Assembly: GCF_024461735.1 (NCBI RefSeq)
Contig: NZ_JANGAD010000002.1
Span: 434,001 to 498,000 of the forward strand
DNA length: 64,000 bases
Source of the DNA: Anaerotignum propionicum
Lineage (GTDB): Bacteria > Bacillota > Clostridia > Lachnospirales > Anaerotignaceae
Direction of reading: 5' to 3'
Position 1 is the first letter of the stretch, and each line of letters begins with the position of its first letter. The translations under genes were made by a program, and so were the position numbers. Shown here piece by piece: positions 35,746 through 44,433 of the stretch. Below the pieces are notes generated by a model. The model searched no databases and was not told the origin of the DNA. It was given only the letters and a program-made list of their open reading frames with translations.

Positions 35746-36030
35746 ATGTTAAAGGATGGATTATTTGAATTGCTGGAGAAGGCTAGAACAGACAGCGATT
35801 TGAGAAAAAGAATATTAGAAACAAGAAATGCAAAGGATCCAGAGCTGGCTCTTTGTGAATTATCCACAGAATTAGGCTGTGGTGTAACAGTAGGGGAGAT
35901 TTATCAGCAAGGGGCAAGGTATTTATCTGACTTGGAGGACGGCTGTATTGGTGCCACGGAACCTCGGAAAAAATGGGGAGATACCTATGAACAATTCTTT
36001 GCATCGATAGAGGGAATGGAAAAAAAATAA
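35746..36030 (+). CDS. Nif11-like 94-residue protein
   Basis: Small acidic, helical protein with GGAGG seven bases upstream. The first 60 residues (F-E-L-L-E-K-A-R-T-D-S-D-L-R-K-R-I-L, then ELALCELSTELGCGVTVGEI) resemble Nif11 domains, which are found in nitrogen-fixation proteins and as leaders of modified peptides (nitrile-hydratase/Nif11 leader families). The C-terminal 30 residues include DGCIGATEP, a G-x-x-x-x-type break, then a charged tail with a single Cys. No peptide-modifying enzyme or exporter is nearby. It has its own terminators on both sides. The family call is by eye and moderate. Confidence 0.6.
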   Translation: MLKDGLFELLEKARTDSDLRKRILETRNAKDPELALCELSTELGCGVTVGEIYQQGARYLSDLEDGCIGATEPRKKWGDTYEQFFASIEGMEKK

Positions 36031-36041
36031 TAATAAAGATT

Positions 36042-36084
36042 ACCCCATATGATTTGTTATTCTAACAATTATATGGGGTTTTTT
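36042..36084 (+). terminator. terminator after the Nif11-like gene
   Basis: ACCCCATAT pairs with ATATGGGGT, with inner TGTT/AACA pairing, followed by six T residues. Confidence 0.85.
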
Positions 36085-36285
36085 GTTTAATACTGTTTTT
36101 ATACAGCAAATTTTCAAGGTTAGAAAATGTTTTTTCGATATTTCTGAAGTTTAGAATTATTTTTGACAAAAAATAAACGAAAATGTAGCTTTTTTATAAA
36201 AAAAACTACCAATGTTTTGACTTTTATGACAAAATAAGACATTATTTCTAAAGTAAAGATGTTTGGAAATTGGTGTATTACCACA

Positions 36286-36314
36286 TTGACAGGTAGAAAT
36301 GGCAGTGATACCAT
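36286..36314 (+). promoter_or_regulatory. putative promoter of the PocR chemoreceptor gene
   Basis: A consensus TTGACA (36286-36291) stands 17 bases before TACCAT (36309-36314). The remaining gap 36085-36380 is AT-rich without other features; no sigma-D element was seen. Confidence 0.45.
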
Positions 36315-36380
36315 AGAATTGGATAGGTATAAAAATGCAAACAGTAATTGTTGTTTAATGCAATTTTAGGGGGCTTGGGT

Positions 36381-37415
36381 ATGGTAGAAATGGTAAATGG
36401 GATAGTTAGTTTGGACAGGCTTGAAGTAACAGATATTATTGATATTAATATTTTGCAGAATTTTTTAGACAATTTTGCATTGGGTATGAACTGTGCTGCA
36501 GTTGCGGTGGATAGAGAGGGAAGAGAGATTACATCCCCAAGTCACTACCGAGATTTTTGCAGTAATTATGTACATATGTCTTCCGTTGGTGATGCCAGAT
36601 GTGCCAAGTGTCACGATGAAATGGGGATGAAAGCGGTAAAACTAGGTAGACCTTATGTTGGTTCTTGCCATGCGAACTTAATCGACTTTGCTTGTCCAAT
36701 TGTAGTCAAAGGACGGCATATTGGTACTGTTTTGGGTGGACAAATTTTAGATAATCCACCAAAAGAAGAGATTATAAAGAAAACAGCTAGAGAATTAAAC
36801 TTAAGTGAGCAGGAATTATGGTCCGCATCCCATAGAATCGATGTGGTCCCTATGAAAAATATTCAGGCGGCAGCGGAAGTTTTATATATTGTTGTCAATG
36901 CTTTGGCAGATAACGGTTACAATAGATTGGAAATAGAAGTTTTGACCAAGGAACTAGCCGTTAATTTTATGGAGATATCAAAAACCATTGAAACATTGAC
37001 GAATGCTGCACAGGAAATGTCCGTAAATCAAAATGAACTTTCCTCAAAAATAACTGAGGTGAGTGAGGTTACCCGGGAGGTTTCCGATGTTTTGAAGTCT
37101 ATTGCCAAGATTATTAGTCAAACAAAGCTGTTAGGCCTAAATGCGTCTATTGAGGCAGCTAGATTAGGCAATGATGGAAAGACGTTTGCGGTGGTTGCAA
37201 AGGAAATTCATACCCTTTCCGAAAGCTCCAATGAAACGGTTGTTAAGATTGATGTTTTAAACGGGTTAATTCGAGAGAAAATCAATCACACCATCCAAGA
37301 TGCTGATATGAGCCTGCAAAATTCTGAACGACAAAGCACGGATATGGTGAATCTAGAAAAAATGGTTCAAAGATCTGTAGTGATTGCAAAGAATTTAGAA
37401 GGGCTGTTTAAATAA
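36381..37415 (+). CDS. soluble PocR-domain methyl-accepting chemotaxis-like protein
   Basis: 344 residues, no membrane helix. The N-terminal 180 residues form a PocR ligand-binding domain with its cysteine signature (RCAKCHDEMG near residue 73 and SCHANLIDFACPI near 95). The C-terminal part is a short MCP signalling hairpin whose tip reads LLGLNASIEAARLGNDGKTFAVVAKEIHTLSE. PocR domains bind small metabolites such as 1,3-propanediol or glycerol-type compounds, often via a Cys-bound metal. The receptor would report an intracellular metabolite to the flagellar motor. ATG 36381 follows AGGGGG; an upstream ATG-like start at 36348 lacks a site. Confidence 0.85.
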   Translation: MVEMVNGIVSLDRLEVTDIIDINILQNFLDNFALGMNCAAVAVDREGREITSPSHYRDFCSNYVHMSSVGDARCAKCHDEMGMKAVKLGRPYVGSCHANLIDFACPIVVKGRHIGTVLGGQILDNPPKEEIIKKTARELNLSEQELWSASHRIDVVPMKNIQAAAEVLYIVVNALADNGYNRLEIEVLTKELAVNFMEISKTIETLTNAAQEMSVNQNELSSKITEVSEVTREVSDVLKSIAKIISQTKLLGLNASIEAARLGNDGKTFAVVAKEIHTLSESSNETVVKIDVLNGLIREKINHTIQDADMSLQNSERQSTDMVNLEKMVQRSVVIAKNLEGLFK

Positions 37416-37455
37416 TTACAAAGATTTAAGTCGAAATGAGAAGTTGAAAAGGTTC

Positions 37456-37487
37456 ATCCACCGGGTTTTTTCGAAAATCCGGTGGAT
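37456..37487 (+). terminator. terminator after the PocR protein gene
   Basis: ATCCACCGG pairs with CCGGTGGAT, continued inward by GTTTT/AAAAT around a TTCG loop. The T tail is short (TTTAT). Confidence 0.75.
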
Positions 37488-37504
37488 TTATCATGTGTAA
37501 CATA

Positions 37505-37536
37505 ACCCCTCGCCTGCTTTGGCGATGGGTGTTTTT
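37505..37536. terminator. second hairpin between convergent genes
   Basis: ACCCCTCGCC / GGCGATGGGT stem with one mismatch and a T run on the plus strand. It lies ten bases beyond the end of trmL and may act for either strand. Confidence 0.6.
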
Positions 37537-37545
37537 GTGCGTTTG

Positions 37546-38034
37546 TTACCAGCTATGATGATGAAGCTGGCCTTGGGTAAGCATTCCTTTAAAGCCTTGC
37601 TGGCGTAAGGCTTCATAAATAATGATTGCTACGGAATTTGATAGGTTTAGGCTTCTTGCCACCTCCAGCATGGGGATGCGAATGGTACCTGCTTCGTGAG
37701 CCATAAGAATTTCTTCCGGAATTCCCGCACTTTCTTTTCCAAACATGAAATAATCATTTTCTTGATATTGAACCTCGGTATAGACATGTCTGGCTTTTGT
37801 GGTCGCCATCCAGAGACGGATTCCTTGATTCTTATCAATGAAATCTTGAAAATTTTCATAATAACGAATATCAAGAAGTTCCCAATAATCCAGACCGGCT
37901 CTTTTTAAATATTTATCATCAACAGAAAACCCTAAGGGTTTAATTAGGTGTAAAACTGAATTGGTTACTGCACAGGTTCTTGCGATGTTTCCTGCATTTT
38001 GAGGTATTTCAGGTTCTAATAGTACGATGTGCAT
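37546..38034 (-). CDS. trmL: tRNA (cytidine(34)-2'-O)-methyltransferase TrmL
   Basis: SPOUT-class methyltransferase that modifies the wobble base of tRNA-Leu. The trefoil-knot SAM site is seen: N-terminal LLEPEIPQNAGNIARTC, FGKESAGIPEEIL in the middle, and the C-terminal RSLNLSNSVAIIIYEALRQ. 162 residues is the normal size. AGGAGG precedes ATG 38034 with eight bases between. It is divergent from the PerR-type gene. Confidence 0.94.
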   Translation of the reverse strand: MHIVLLEPEIPQNAGNIARTCAVTNSVLHLIKPLGFSVDDKYLKRAGLDYWELLDIRYYENFQDFIDKNQGIRLWMATTKARHVYTEVQYQENDYFMFGKESAGIPEEILMAHEAGTIRIPMLEVARSLNLSNSVAIIIYEALRQQGFKGMLTQGQLHHHSW

Positions 38035-38121
38035 ACTTTGTTCCTCCTTTCACATATGTTTCAAATTGTAGCATAAAGAAAAACTGAAAACAATAGAAGG
38101 TAAGACGGAATTTTAGATTTG

Positions 38122-38163
38122 AGAAATATTTCTATTGACTAATTCCTTCTTGTATATTACTAT
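38122..38163 (+). promoter_or_regulatory. promoter and palindrome upstream of the PerR-type gene
   Basis: TTGACT (38135-38140) and TACTAT (38158-38163) are 17 bases apart. A perfect palindrome AGAAATATTTCT (38122-38133) touches the -35 element and could be an operator. It differs from the Bacillus PerR box TTATAAT-N-ATTATAA. Confidence 0.55.
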
Positions 38164-38198
38164 TAAATAAAAATAGTTATCGCTTAGGGGTTTTGATT

Positions 38199-38624
38199 AT
38201 GAAAGAGACTGCACAAATTTTAAGAGAAAAAGGTTTAAAAGTAACGCCTCAGCGTATTGCAGTATATAATATGCTGTTAAATTCCACAGAGCATCCTAAT
38301 GCGGAAACCATCTACAGAGCTTTGGAGCCTACAAATCCTACCATGAGCTTGGCTACGGTTTACAAAACCTTAGATTATTTTAAGCAACTTGGTTTGGTTC
38401 AGGAGCTAAATGTTGGAGAGGGTAGCTCTCGTTATGATGCGGTTGTAAAATGCCATCCTCATACTGTTTGCACACAGTGCGGAAAAGTACAAGATTTATT
38501 CTTAGACGAATTGACTGAAATTCATAAAAGGGTTGAAGATGAACTAGATTTTCAGGTGAATTGTGAGCAATTAATTCTATACGGTATATGTGGGGATTGC
38601 AGAAAAAATAAGATTGAAGCTTAA
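38199..38624 (+). CDS. perR: Fur-family regulator, PerR type
   Basis: 141-residue repressor. The winged helix (KGLKVTPQRIAVYNML, LATVYKTLDYFKQLGLV) is followed by a dimerisation domain. Asp in RYDAVVKCHPH sits six and eight residues before the two His, which is the D85/H91/H93 arrangement of B. subtilis PerR, rather than the Glu seen in Fur. The structural zinc cysteines CTQC and CGDC are both present. This suggests peroxide sensing by metal-catalysed His oxidation. ATG 38199 follows TAGGGG. No peroxide-defence gene is adjacent. Confidence 0.87.
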   Translation: MKETAQILREKGLKVTPQRIAVYNMLLNSTEHPNAETIYRALEPTNPTMSLATVYKTLDYFKQLGLVQELNVGEGSSRYDAVVKCHPHTVCTQCGKVQDLFLDELTEIHKRVEDELDFQVNCEQLILYGICGDCRKNKIEA

Positions 38625-38701
38625 GTTCTAAATGGAACTGTGGGAAGATGCCGAAAGGTATAAAGCCTTGAAAAAGCCCATTCTTTAAGTTTAATTCAAA
38701 T

Positions 38702-38753
38702 AATGCAGATGAACTCCAATGACTATAAAGTCTTGGGGTTTATCTGCATTTTT
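38702..38753 (+). terminator. terminator of the PerR-type gene
   Basis: AATGCAGAT pairs with ATCTGCATT, with an inner AACTCCAA/TTGGGGTT stem, and ends in a short T run. Confidence 0.75.
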
Positions 38754-38870
38754 AGATTGTTTCTATGAGGAATCAGGATAGACTAAAATATGATTGTTTG
38801 ACAAAATTTGGATATATTTGTTATAGTATAAATGAAATATTTTGGCTTTCGTAACACTAAGGAGGATCTC

Positions 38871-40028
38871 ATGGAAAAACGATTGATACCAGTTAATATG
38901 TATGATATAACAGCAATGGAACAATGGTTTACTCAGATGGGGGAGGAAGGCCTGGTCTTGAAATCCTTTTCAGGAAGAAAAGCAGTATTTCAGGATGATT
39001 ATTGCCAAAAAATAAAATATAAAATAATACCAACTGTGTATGATGAGGATGCACCTCCACGGGAGATGAAAGAGCTTTTTGAAGAGGAGGGGTGGCATTA
39101 TGTCGGCACTTATCAAAAATTGCTTTTCGTTTTTTCAAATGAATCTGAATATCCTAAGCCAATACCTTTCTCTAGAGAGGAAGAACGGGCTATTTATGAA
39201 GAGTTAAGGAGAAAGAAACAAAGAAGTGTTATTTTTTCTATGTTGGCAGTGCTTACTTTGATGGGGATGCAGCTATTTTTTTTGTATTTAAAGTGGGATG
39301 ATTATGCCTTGGGAAAGACTTATGATTCTGGAGTTGTTTATTTATTTGCGTTTTTAATCAATCTCATAGGAGCGAGGCGAGAATATCACTCTAATATATT
39401 ATTAAAAAGAAAATTGGAAAGCTTTAATTTGCCTGAAGAAATGGATTCCCCATTTATGCCTACAACAAAATGGTTTCGTGTGGAATTTTTACTTACTGGG
39501 CTTATGTTTGCTTTTATGTTTGCTCCAGTCATAACAATGATAAGGAATAGCGAAAGTGATGTTTTAATTGATCAAAGTGATATTCCGTTTTCTTATGTAT
39601 CCCTAGAGGAGCTGGAAACGGCAGAACCAAACAGAGAATACTATAACGATTTTACATATGTAGATACCAAAACATCGATTTTAGTGCCTGTTCAGTATGA
39701 ACTGGAGCAGGATGGTAACGCCATTTATGAAAGTGATGGGGTTCGGGAAAGAGATGAAGTACATTTAAGTTTGTCATATTATGAAACGAAATATAGATTT
39801 TTAGGAAATCAATTGTTGCAAAAATTAATGGAACCTAAAGATGTTATCAAAATAGAACAAGAAGGATTAGATCAAGCTTGGCTTGAAGAAAATAGCGATT
39901 ACAAAAAAATATTTTTGCTCAAAGATAACCGCATTTTAATCATTAAATATAGGGGGCATGCTGATATATCTTCCCATTTAAAGGGCTTTTCCAAGACCCT
40001 GCAATCTCCTAGTATTTCGTTCTATTAA
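38871..40028 (+). CDS. DUF2812 membrane protein
   Basis: 385 residues. Residues 1-100 match DUF2812 (MEKRLIPVNMYDITAMEQWF, GRKAVFQ, YKIIPT, EEEGWHYVGTYQKLLFVF). Three membrane helices follow (about 125-143, 155-172 and 207-230) and then a likely extracellular domain to the end. DUF2812 genes usually travel with a PadR-type repressor; none is present here. ATG 38871 follows AGGAGG; an in-frame ATG at 38832 lacks one. Function unknown. Confidence 0.82.
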   Translation: MEKRLIPVNMYDITAMEQWFTQMGEEGLVLKSFSGRKAVFQDDYCQKIKYKIIPTVYDEDAPPREMKELFEEEGWHYVGTYQKLLFVFSNESEYPKPIPFSREEERAIYEELRRKKQRSVIFSMLAVLTLMGMQLFFLYLKWDDYALGKTYDSGVVYLFAFLINLIGARREYHSNILLKRKLESFNLPEEMDSPFMPTTKWFRVEFLLTGLMFAFMFAPVITMIRNSESDVLIDQSDIPFSYVSLEELETAEPNREYYNDFTYVDTKTSILVPVQYELEQDGNAIYESDGVRERDEVHLSLSYYETKYRFLGNQLLQKLMEPKDVIKIEQEGLDQAWLEENSDYKKIFLLKDNRILIIKYRGHADISSHLKGFSKTLQSPSISFY

Positions 40029-40036
40029 ATATAAAA

Positions 40037-40092
40037 GGATGACAACATCGTTGCCATCCTAAACGGCAGACTTGTTATCTGCCGTTTTTTTA
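40037..40092. terminator. tandem hairpin terminator between convergent genes
   Basis: The first hairpin is AGGATG/CATCCT (40037-40060). The second is AACGGCAGA/TCTGCCGTT (40062-40086) with a seven-T tail on the plus strand. It probably stops both the DUF2812 gene and the minus-strand glycosyltransferase. Confidence 0.85.
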
Positions 40093-40094
40093 TG

Positions 40095-41324
40095 TTAAGC
40101 TGTGGGGATAGTATCTTTACTTTTTCCATTGTGTTGAATTTCTTTCCAACTTTTTGTTTCTCGGAACAAGCTGATAACCTGTAATGGAATCCATGATGCC
40201 ATAAAAATAGGGAATAATAAAATTGCGGAGCGCATTTCTTTTGGAAATACTATTTTTTCCTGATACAGGGTAAGCATTGTTGCCATAAGACACATCAACG
40301 TATAGTAGAGTAGGAAGTAGATTCCCATTGCCTGAATGAAATTGAAAATCCCTTCTTTCCCATCAAATATTGCTGCGAAAAGGGTAAGCCCCAAGGGAAG
40401 TACGGAAAGGGCTTGTGCAAAGGCTCCCATTAAAAACATGGTGAAGTCTGCAGCATAAACACCATTGGGTTTGACAACACGCTGCAGAAGATGCTTAAAA
40501 TGCAACTTTCCTACCTGCATGATGCCACTGCACCAGCGACGACGCTGTAACAAGGATACCCGAAAGGATTCAGGCTGTTCATCATAGGTAACAGCATCGG
40601 GAACCCACCAAACCCGCTCACCCAAGAGGGCACACTGGGCAGAAAATTCTGCATCCTCAGCGATGGTAGTGGTATTCCATCCCCCTAAGCTTTCCAATAC
40701 ATCTTTATGTACTGCGAAGCCCGTACCTACCAGTTTGGCAGAAAGGCCGCAGGCACCTCTTGCCTTATTAAAAAACAGGTGGAAGAGGTTAAAGTAAATA
40801 TTATAGCAGCCGGAAACCCAAGAAGCATGGGGGTTGCTGGCCAGCAACCGTCCCTTTGCTACCTTTGCACCTGCATCGAAGGCATCATTTATTTTGGACA
40901 AAAAGTCGGGGCTAACAATATTATCAGAATCAAAGACGCAAAAGGCGTCATAGCCCTTTTTTCTTAACTGCATCAATGCTTGCTGGAGAGCGTCACCTTT
41001 ACAGGATACAGGGAAGGAACAGTGTATGATTTCTGCGCCGTAAGCTTTTGCCATGAGTTCAGTATTATCCGTACAATTATTAGGAATTACGAATACATCA
41101 AACAATTCAATGGGATAGTTTTGCTTTTGAATGCTTTCTATGAAGTTTCCAATCACTGCTTCCTCATTTCTTGCCGCGGTAAGGACTGCAAATCGTCGCA
41201 GTTTTTTTGCAGAAGGATACTGTACTTCTTTTTTAAAGGCAAAGCAGGCAATCCCACCAAAATATAAGCTGATTAGTTTCAGCACTGCACCAAGGGCCAA
41301 CGCGACCCAAAATAATTCGTCCAC
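40095..41324 (-). CDS. membrane-bound family 2 glycosyltransferase
   Basis: About 409 residues. One N-terminal helix, then a GT-A domain: TAARNEEAVIGNFIESI near residue 42, the DSD metal site in CVFDSDN near 130, the acceptor-site EDAE in TIAEDAEFSAQC near 217 and QRRRW near 253. Three to four C-terminal helices form the channel-like part seen in processive polysaccharide synthases. It likely builds an exopolysaccharide or a lipid-linked sugar. GTG 41324 is preferred, eight bases after AAAGGTGG; a longer frame from GTG 41336 would overlap that site. Confidence 0.85.
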   Translation of the reverse strand: MDELFWVALALGAVLKLISLYFGGIACFAFKKEVQYPSAKKLRRFAVLTAARNEEAVIGNFIESIQKQNYPIELFDVFVIPNNCTDNTELMAKAYGAEIIHCSFPVSCKGDALQQALMQLRKKGYDAFCVFDSDNIVSPDFLSKINDAFDAGAKVAKGRLLASNPHASWVSGCYNIYFNLFHLFFNKARGACGLSAKLVGTGFAVHKDVLESLGGWNTTTIAEDAEFSAQCALLGERVWWVPDAVTYDEQPESFRVSLLQRRRWCSGIMQVGKLHFKHLLQRVVKPNGVYAADFTMFLMGAFAQALSVLPLGLTLFAAIFDGKEGIFNFIQAMGIYFLLYYTLMCLMATMLTLYQEKIVFPKEMRSAILLFPIFMASWIPLQVISLFRETKSWKEIQHNGKSKDTIPTA

Positions 41325-41398
41325 TTTATGTACCACCTTTCAGGATTTTCAACTTCTTATTGTCTTATACTAATATAGGGTATATATTTTAAGAAGAA

Positions 41399-41490
41399 CT
41401 TAATAAAAATCTTAATAAAAGCGAAATATCTAATCTTAAAGGAAAATTAAATGATTTCCTGTTTGATTCTTAAGGGCTTTTTTATACAAT
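41399..41490 (+). promoter_or_regulatory. promoter of the two-component operon with direct repeats
   Basis: CTTAATAAAA occurs twice in direct orientation (41399-41408 and 41411-41420), a 12-base period, with a weaker third copy TCTTAAAG near 41433. TTGATT (41463-41468) and TACAAT (41485-41490) with 16 bases between form the promoter. Tandem repeats upstream of -35 are typical for OmpR/PhoB-type regulators, suggesting autoregulation. Confidence 0.5.
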
Positions 41491-41519
41491 GAATTTACAG
41501 AATGACGGAGGTGTACGGC

Positions 41520-42218
41520 ATGTACAATATTTTAATTTGTGATGATGAGAAAGACATCGTTTCTGCGTTATCAATATATCTTTCCACAGAAAATTATAAG
41601 ATTTTTACTGCTTATACAGGGAAAGAAGCTTTAAAGGTGGTAGAAAACAACGATATCCATTTGATTCTGATGGACATTATGATGCCTCAGATGGATGGCA
41701 TTTCAGCTACGGCAAAGCTTCGGGAATCTTCAAATATACCTATCATTTTGCTTACCGCAAAAAGTGAGGACAGCGATAAGATTCTTGGATTGAATATTGG
41801 AGCAGACGATTATATCACAAAGCCGTTTAACCCCATAGAAGTGATGGCAAGGGTACGTTCTCAGCTAAGAAGATATACTTCCTTAGGAGGAATGGCAAAA
41901 AAAGCATCCCATTTGGTCATTGGAGGAATTGATTTAGATGATGAGTCCAAAACAGTTACCGTTGACGGGGAGCCTGTTTCCCTAACCCCTAGTGAATATA
42001 ATATTCTAAAGCTTCTGATGGAAAACCCCGGACGAGTATTCTCCTCTACACAGATTTATGAACAAATCTGGAATGAGGATGCATATGGTTCTGGTAGTGT
42101 TGTTGCAGTTCACATTCGTCATCTGCGAGAAAAAATCGAAATCAATCCCTCGGAACCCCGCTATTTAAAGGTGGTTTGGGGGCTTGGCTACAAAATTGAA
42201 AAGGAGGCTAAAGAATGA
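41520..42218 (+). CDS. OmpR/PhoB-family response regulator
   Basis: 232 residues. The receiver domain has the acidic pair in CDDEKD, phospho-acceptor Asp in LILMDIMMPQMDG near residue 52, Thr in LLTAKSED and Lys in DDYITKPF. The C-terminal winged helix (LTPSEYNILKLLMENPGRVFS, VHIRHLREKIE, VWGLGYKI) is of the OmpR type, close to VanR-like regulators. ATG 41520 follows GGAGGTG by six bases. It overlaps the kinase gene by four bases (ATGA). Confidence 0.95.
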   Translation: MYNILICDDEKDIVSALSIYLSTENYKIFTAYTGKEALKVVENNDIHLILMDIMMPQMDGISATAKLRESSNIPIILLTAKSEDSDKILGLNIGADDYITKPFNPIEVMARVRSQLRRYTSLGGMAKKASHLVIGGIDLDDESKTVTVDGEPVSLTPSEYNILKLLMENPGRVFSSTQIYEQIWNEDAYGSGSVVAVHIRHLREKIEINPSEPRYLKVVWGLGYKIEKEAKE

Positions 42219-44164
42219 CAAAGGTCACCCACAATCTTGGGTTTAAAGTGTTGGCCTTGTTTCTTGTGGTTATTTCCGGGATGTTGAGTTTCATCAGCTC
42301 AGCCGCAGTTTTTGTTGGGGGAGAAAGCGGTTTTTACAGCGGAAACCCACGTTCTTACTATGACACACCTTGGTGTAAATGGATTACCAATCAATATGCC
42401 GATGAAATTATGGATTTATATCGGTATAGTCCAACGGATTTAAAAAGTTGGGCGGAAAATAAGAGTACCAACTTTGGATTTGAAATTTATACCCCAAGCG
42501 GTGAAAAGATATCAGAAGGAAATATCTCTGGGGAATCTGGTTATAAAGAAACCTATAACTTTTATGTTTATGATGAATATACCGTGGACGGAGAGTGGAT
42601 CTCATACGATGAACCTATGGATGCCAAGCTGGAGGCCTATGTGAAAACGCCCATCACGGCTTCGGATAATTATACCCTGACGTACAGGCTTTACAACTTG
42701 ACATATAAATTCCGCATGGGGCTTCTTGTTTTAGCACTAGCAAGTATATTGACATTTTTAGCCACGTTGATTTATTTAATGTGTGCAGCAGGCCATAGAG
42801 GGAAAACCGATGAAGTTACATCAAACCTCCAGGATCGCATCCCTTTGGAAATTTATTTCGGAATGATTTTGCTGTTGTCGGCAATGCCTATTATGGCGGG
42901 TCAAGCTATCTATCCCTTTGATCAATTCAGAGATATTATGCTAATGTTAGGGGCTTTGGTTTATCTTCTTGTTTTGGGAATTGCGGCGTTAATGACCATT
43001 GCCACACGGTTAAAAATGGGGAAATGGTGGAGAAACTCTATTACTTATTGGTTTTTCCACATTGGTTGGAAATTTACCGGGGCTGTATTTGTTACATTCA
43101 AAGATACCATTACCGCTTTGCCTATGACGTGGAAATATGCCGCTGCGTGGATATTCATTTCCCTTATTTATTTATCAAACTCAAATAGTAGCGGGACAGT
43201 ATTTATTGTGAACTGCATTATTCTGGTTTTGGTGCTATCTGTTTCGAATCAGTTGCAGAAACTAAAAAAGGCAGGGGAACAGTTGGCTAACGGTAATCTT
43301 GATTATAAAGTTGATACCTCTAGAATGTTTCGTGTTTTCCGCAGACATGGGAACAATTTAAACAGCCTATCTAAAGGAGCGGCAATTGCAATAGAACAAA
43401 AAATAAAAAGTGAACGTCTAAAAACAGAGCTGATTACCAATGTATCCCATGACATTAAAACCCCCTTAACATCTATTATCAACTATGTGGGTTTATTGAA
43501 AAAGGAAGAGATTTCGGGGCAGGCACAGGAATACTTAGAGGTTCTTGATCGTCAGTCAAGAAGGCTGAAGAAGCTCACAGAGGATTTGGTGGAGGCTTCC
43601 AAAGCATCAACCGGGAATATTTCAGCCCAATTGCTGCCTACTGACCTTTGTGAATTGGTGCATCAGGCAGTGGCGGAATATGAAGAAAAGCTGGAGAAGG
43701 CCAACTTAGAAGTAGTAATTACTGCAAAAGAACCTATATATGGTCTTGTAGATGGGAACTTGACTTGGCGTATATTAAGCAATCTTTTGAGCAATGCATG
43801 TAAATATTCTCAAACAGGAACAAGGGTTTATGTGGAGATTTCTAAAAAAGGAAAATTTGCTTTGATTTCTATGAAGAATACTTCCAGAGATCAGTTGAAT
43901 GTCGCCCCTGACGAATTAATGGAGCGCTTTGTGCGGGGAGACAGCTCCCGTTCTACAGAGGGAAGTGGTTTGGGGTTAAATATTGCAAGAAGTTTGGTGG
44001 ATTTACAAAAAGGGAAGTTTACCCTTTCCATTGATGGTGATCTATTCAAGGCTTATGTGCAGTACCCCTTAGCAAAAGCCCCTGAACAACAAGGGCAGGT
44101 GGAAGAAGAAACGCAACAAGCAGAAGAAACTGCAACCAATGAAACAACAGAAAAGGAAAATTAA
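42215..44164 (+). CDS. sensor histidine kinase
   Basis: 649 residues. A first membrane helix (about 8-30) and a second (about 167-190) flank an extracellular sensor of about 135 residues that has no recognised fold and is rich in Tyr. Four more helices follow to about residue 345, then a HAMP-like linker (LKKAGEQLANGNLDYKVDT), the dimerisation domain with phospho-acceptor His412 in NVSHDIKTPL, and the ATPase domain with N-box NLLSNACKYS and G-box GSGLGLNIA. The tail after 625 is Glu/Gln-rich. The signal is unknown. Confidence 0.93.
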   Translation: MTKVTHNLGFKVLALFLVVISGMLSFISSAAVFVGGESGFYSGNPRSYYDTPWCKWITNQYADEIMDLYRYSPTDLKSWAENKSTNFGFEIYTPSGEKISEGNISGESGYKETYNFYVYDEYTVDGEWISYDEPMDAKLEAYVKTPITASDNYTLTYRLYNLTYKFRMGLLVLALASILTFLATLIYLMCAAGHRGKTDEVTSNLQDRIPLEIYFGMILLLSAMPIMAGQAIYPFDQFRDIMLMLGALVYLLVLGIAALMTIATRLKMGKWWRNSITYWFFHIGWKFTGAVFVTFKDTITALPMTWKYAAAWIFISLIYLSNSNSSGTVFIVNCIILVLVLSVSNQLQKLKKAGEQLANGNLDYKVDTSRMFRVFRRHGNNLNSLSKGAAIAIEQKIKSERLKTELITNVSHDIKTPLTSIINYVGLLKKEEISGQAQEYLEVLDRQSRRLKKLTEDLVEASKASTGNISAQLLPTDLCELVHQAVAEYEEKLEKANLEVVITAKEPIYGLVDGNLTWRILSNLLSNACKYSQTGTRVYVEISKKGKFALISMKNTSRDQLNVAPDELMERFVRGDSSRSTEGSGLGLNIARSLVDLQKGKFTLSIDGDLFKAYVQYPLAKAPEQQGQVEEETQQAEETATNETTEKEN

Positions 44165-44174
44165 TTTAAAATAT

Positions 44175-44216
44175 AAAAAAAGCCCTCTTTAGCCAATGTA
44201 TAAAGAGGGCTTTTTT
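44175..44216 (+). terminator. terminator of the two-component operon
   Basis: A long perfect stem AAAAAAGCCCTCTTT with its complement AAAGAGGGCTTTTTT and an 11-base loop. The following gap to 44433 holds no gene; an ACAAGGG/CCCTTGT inverted repeat at about 44395-44434 may end nrdG on the minus strand. Confidence 0.92.
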
Positions 44217-44433
44217 ATGGAAAATTTCTTGTATTGAAGATATAAGGGAAGAGGGGGAACAAGCTGTGTCTCATATCATTATGTAAACGGTTTATGTTTC
44301 GTTTTAGATTGTAGGAATGTGTATTGATTTTGAATAATCATAAGAGGGCATGTATGAGGAGGCTCACCAAATTAATCTGCGTGATTAACACAGAACAAGG
44401 GAAAACCCTGAGGATTATCCCTTGTCTATTATT

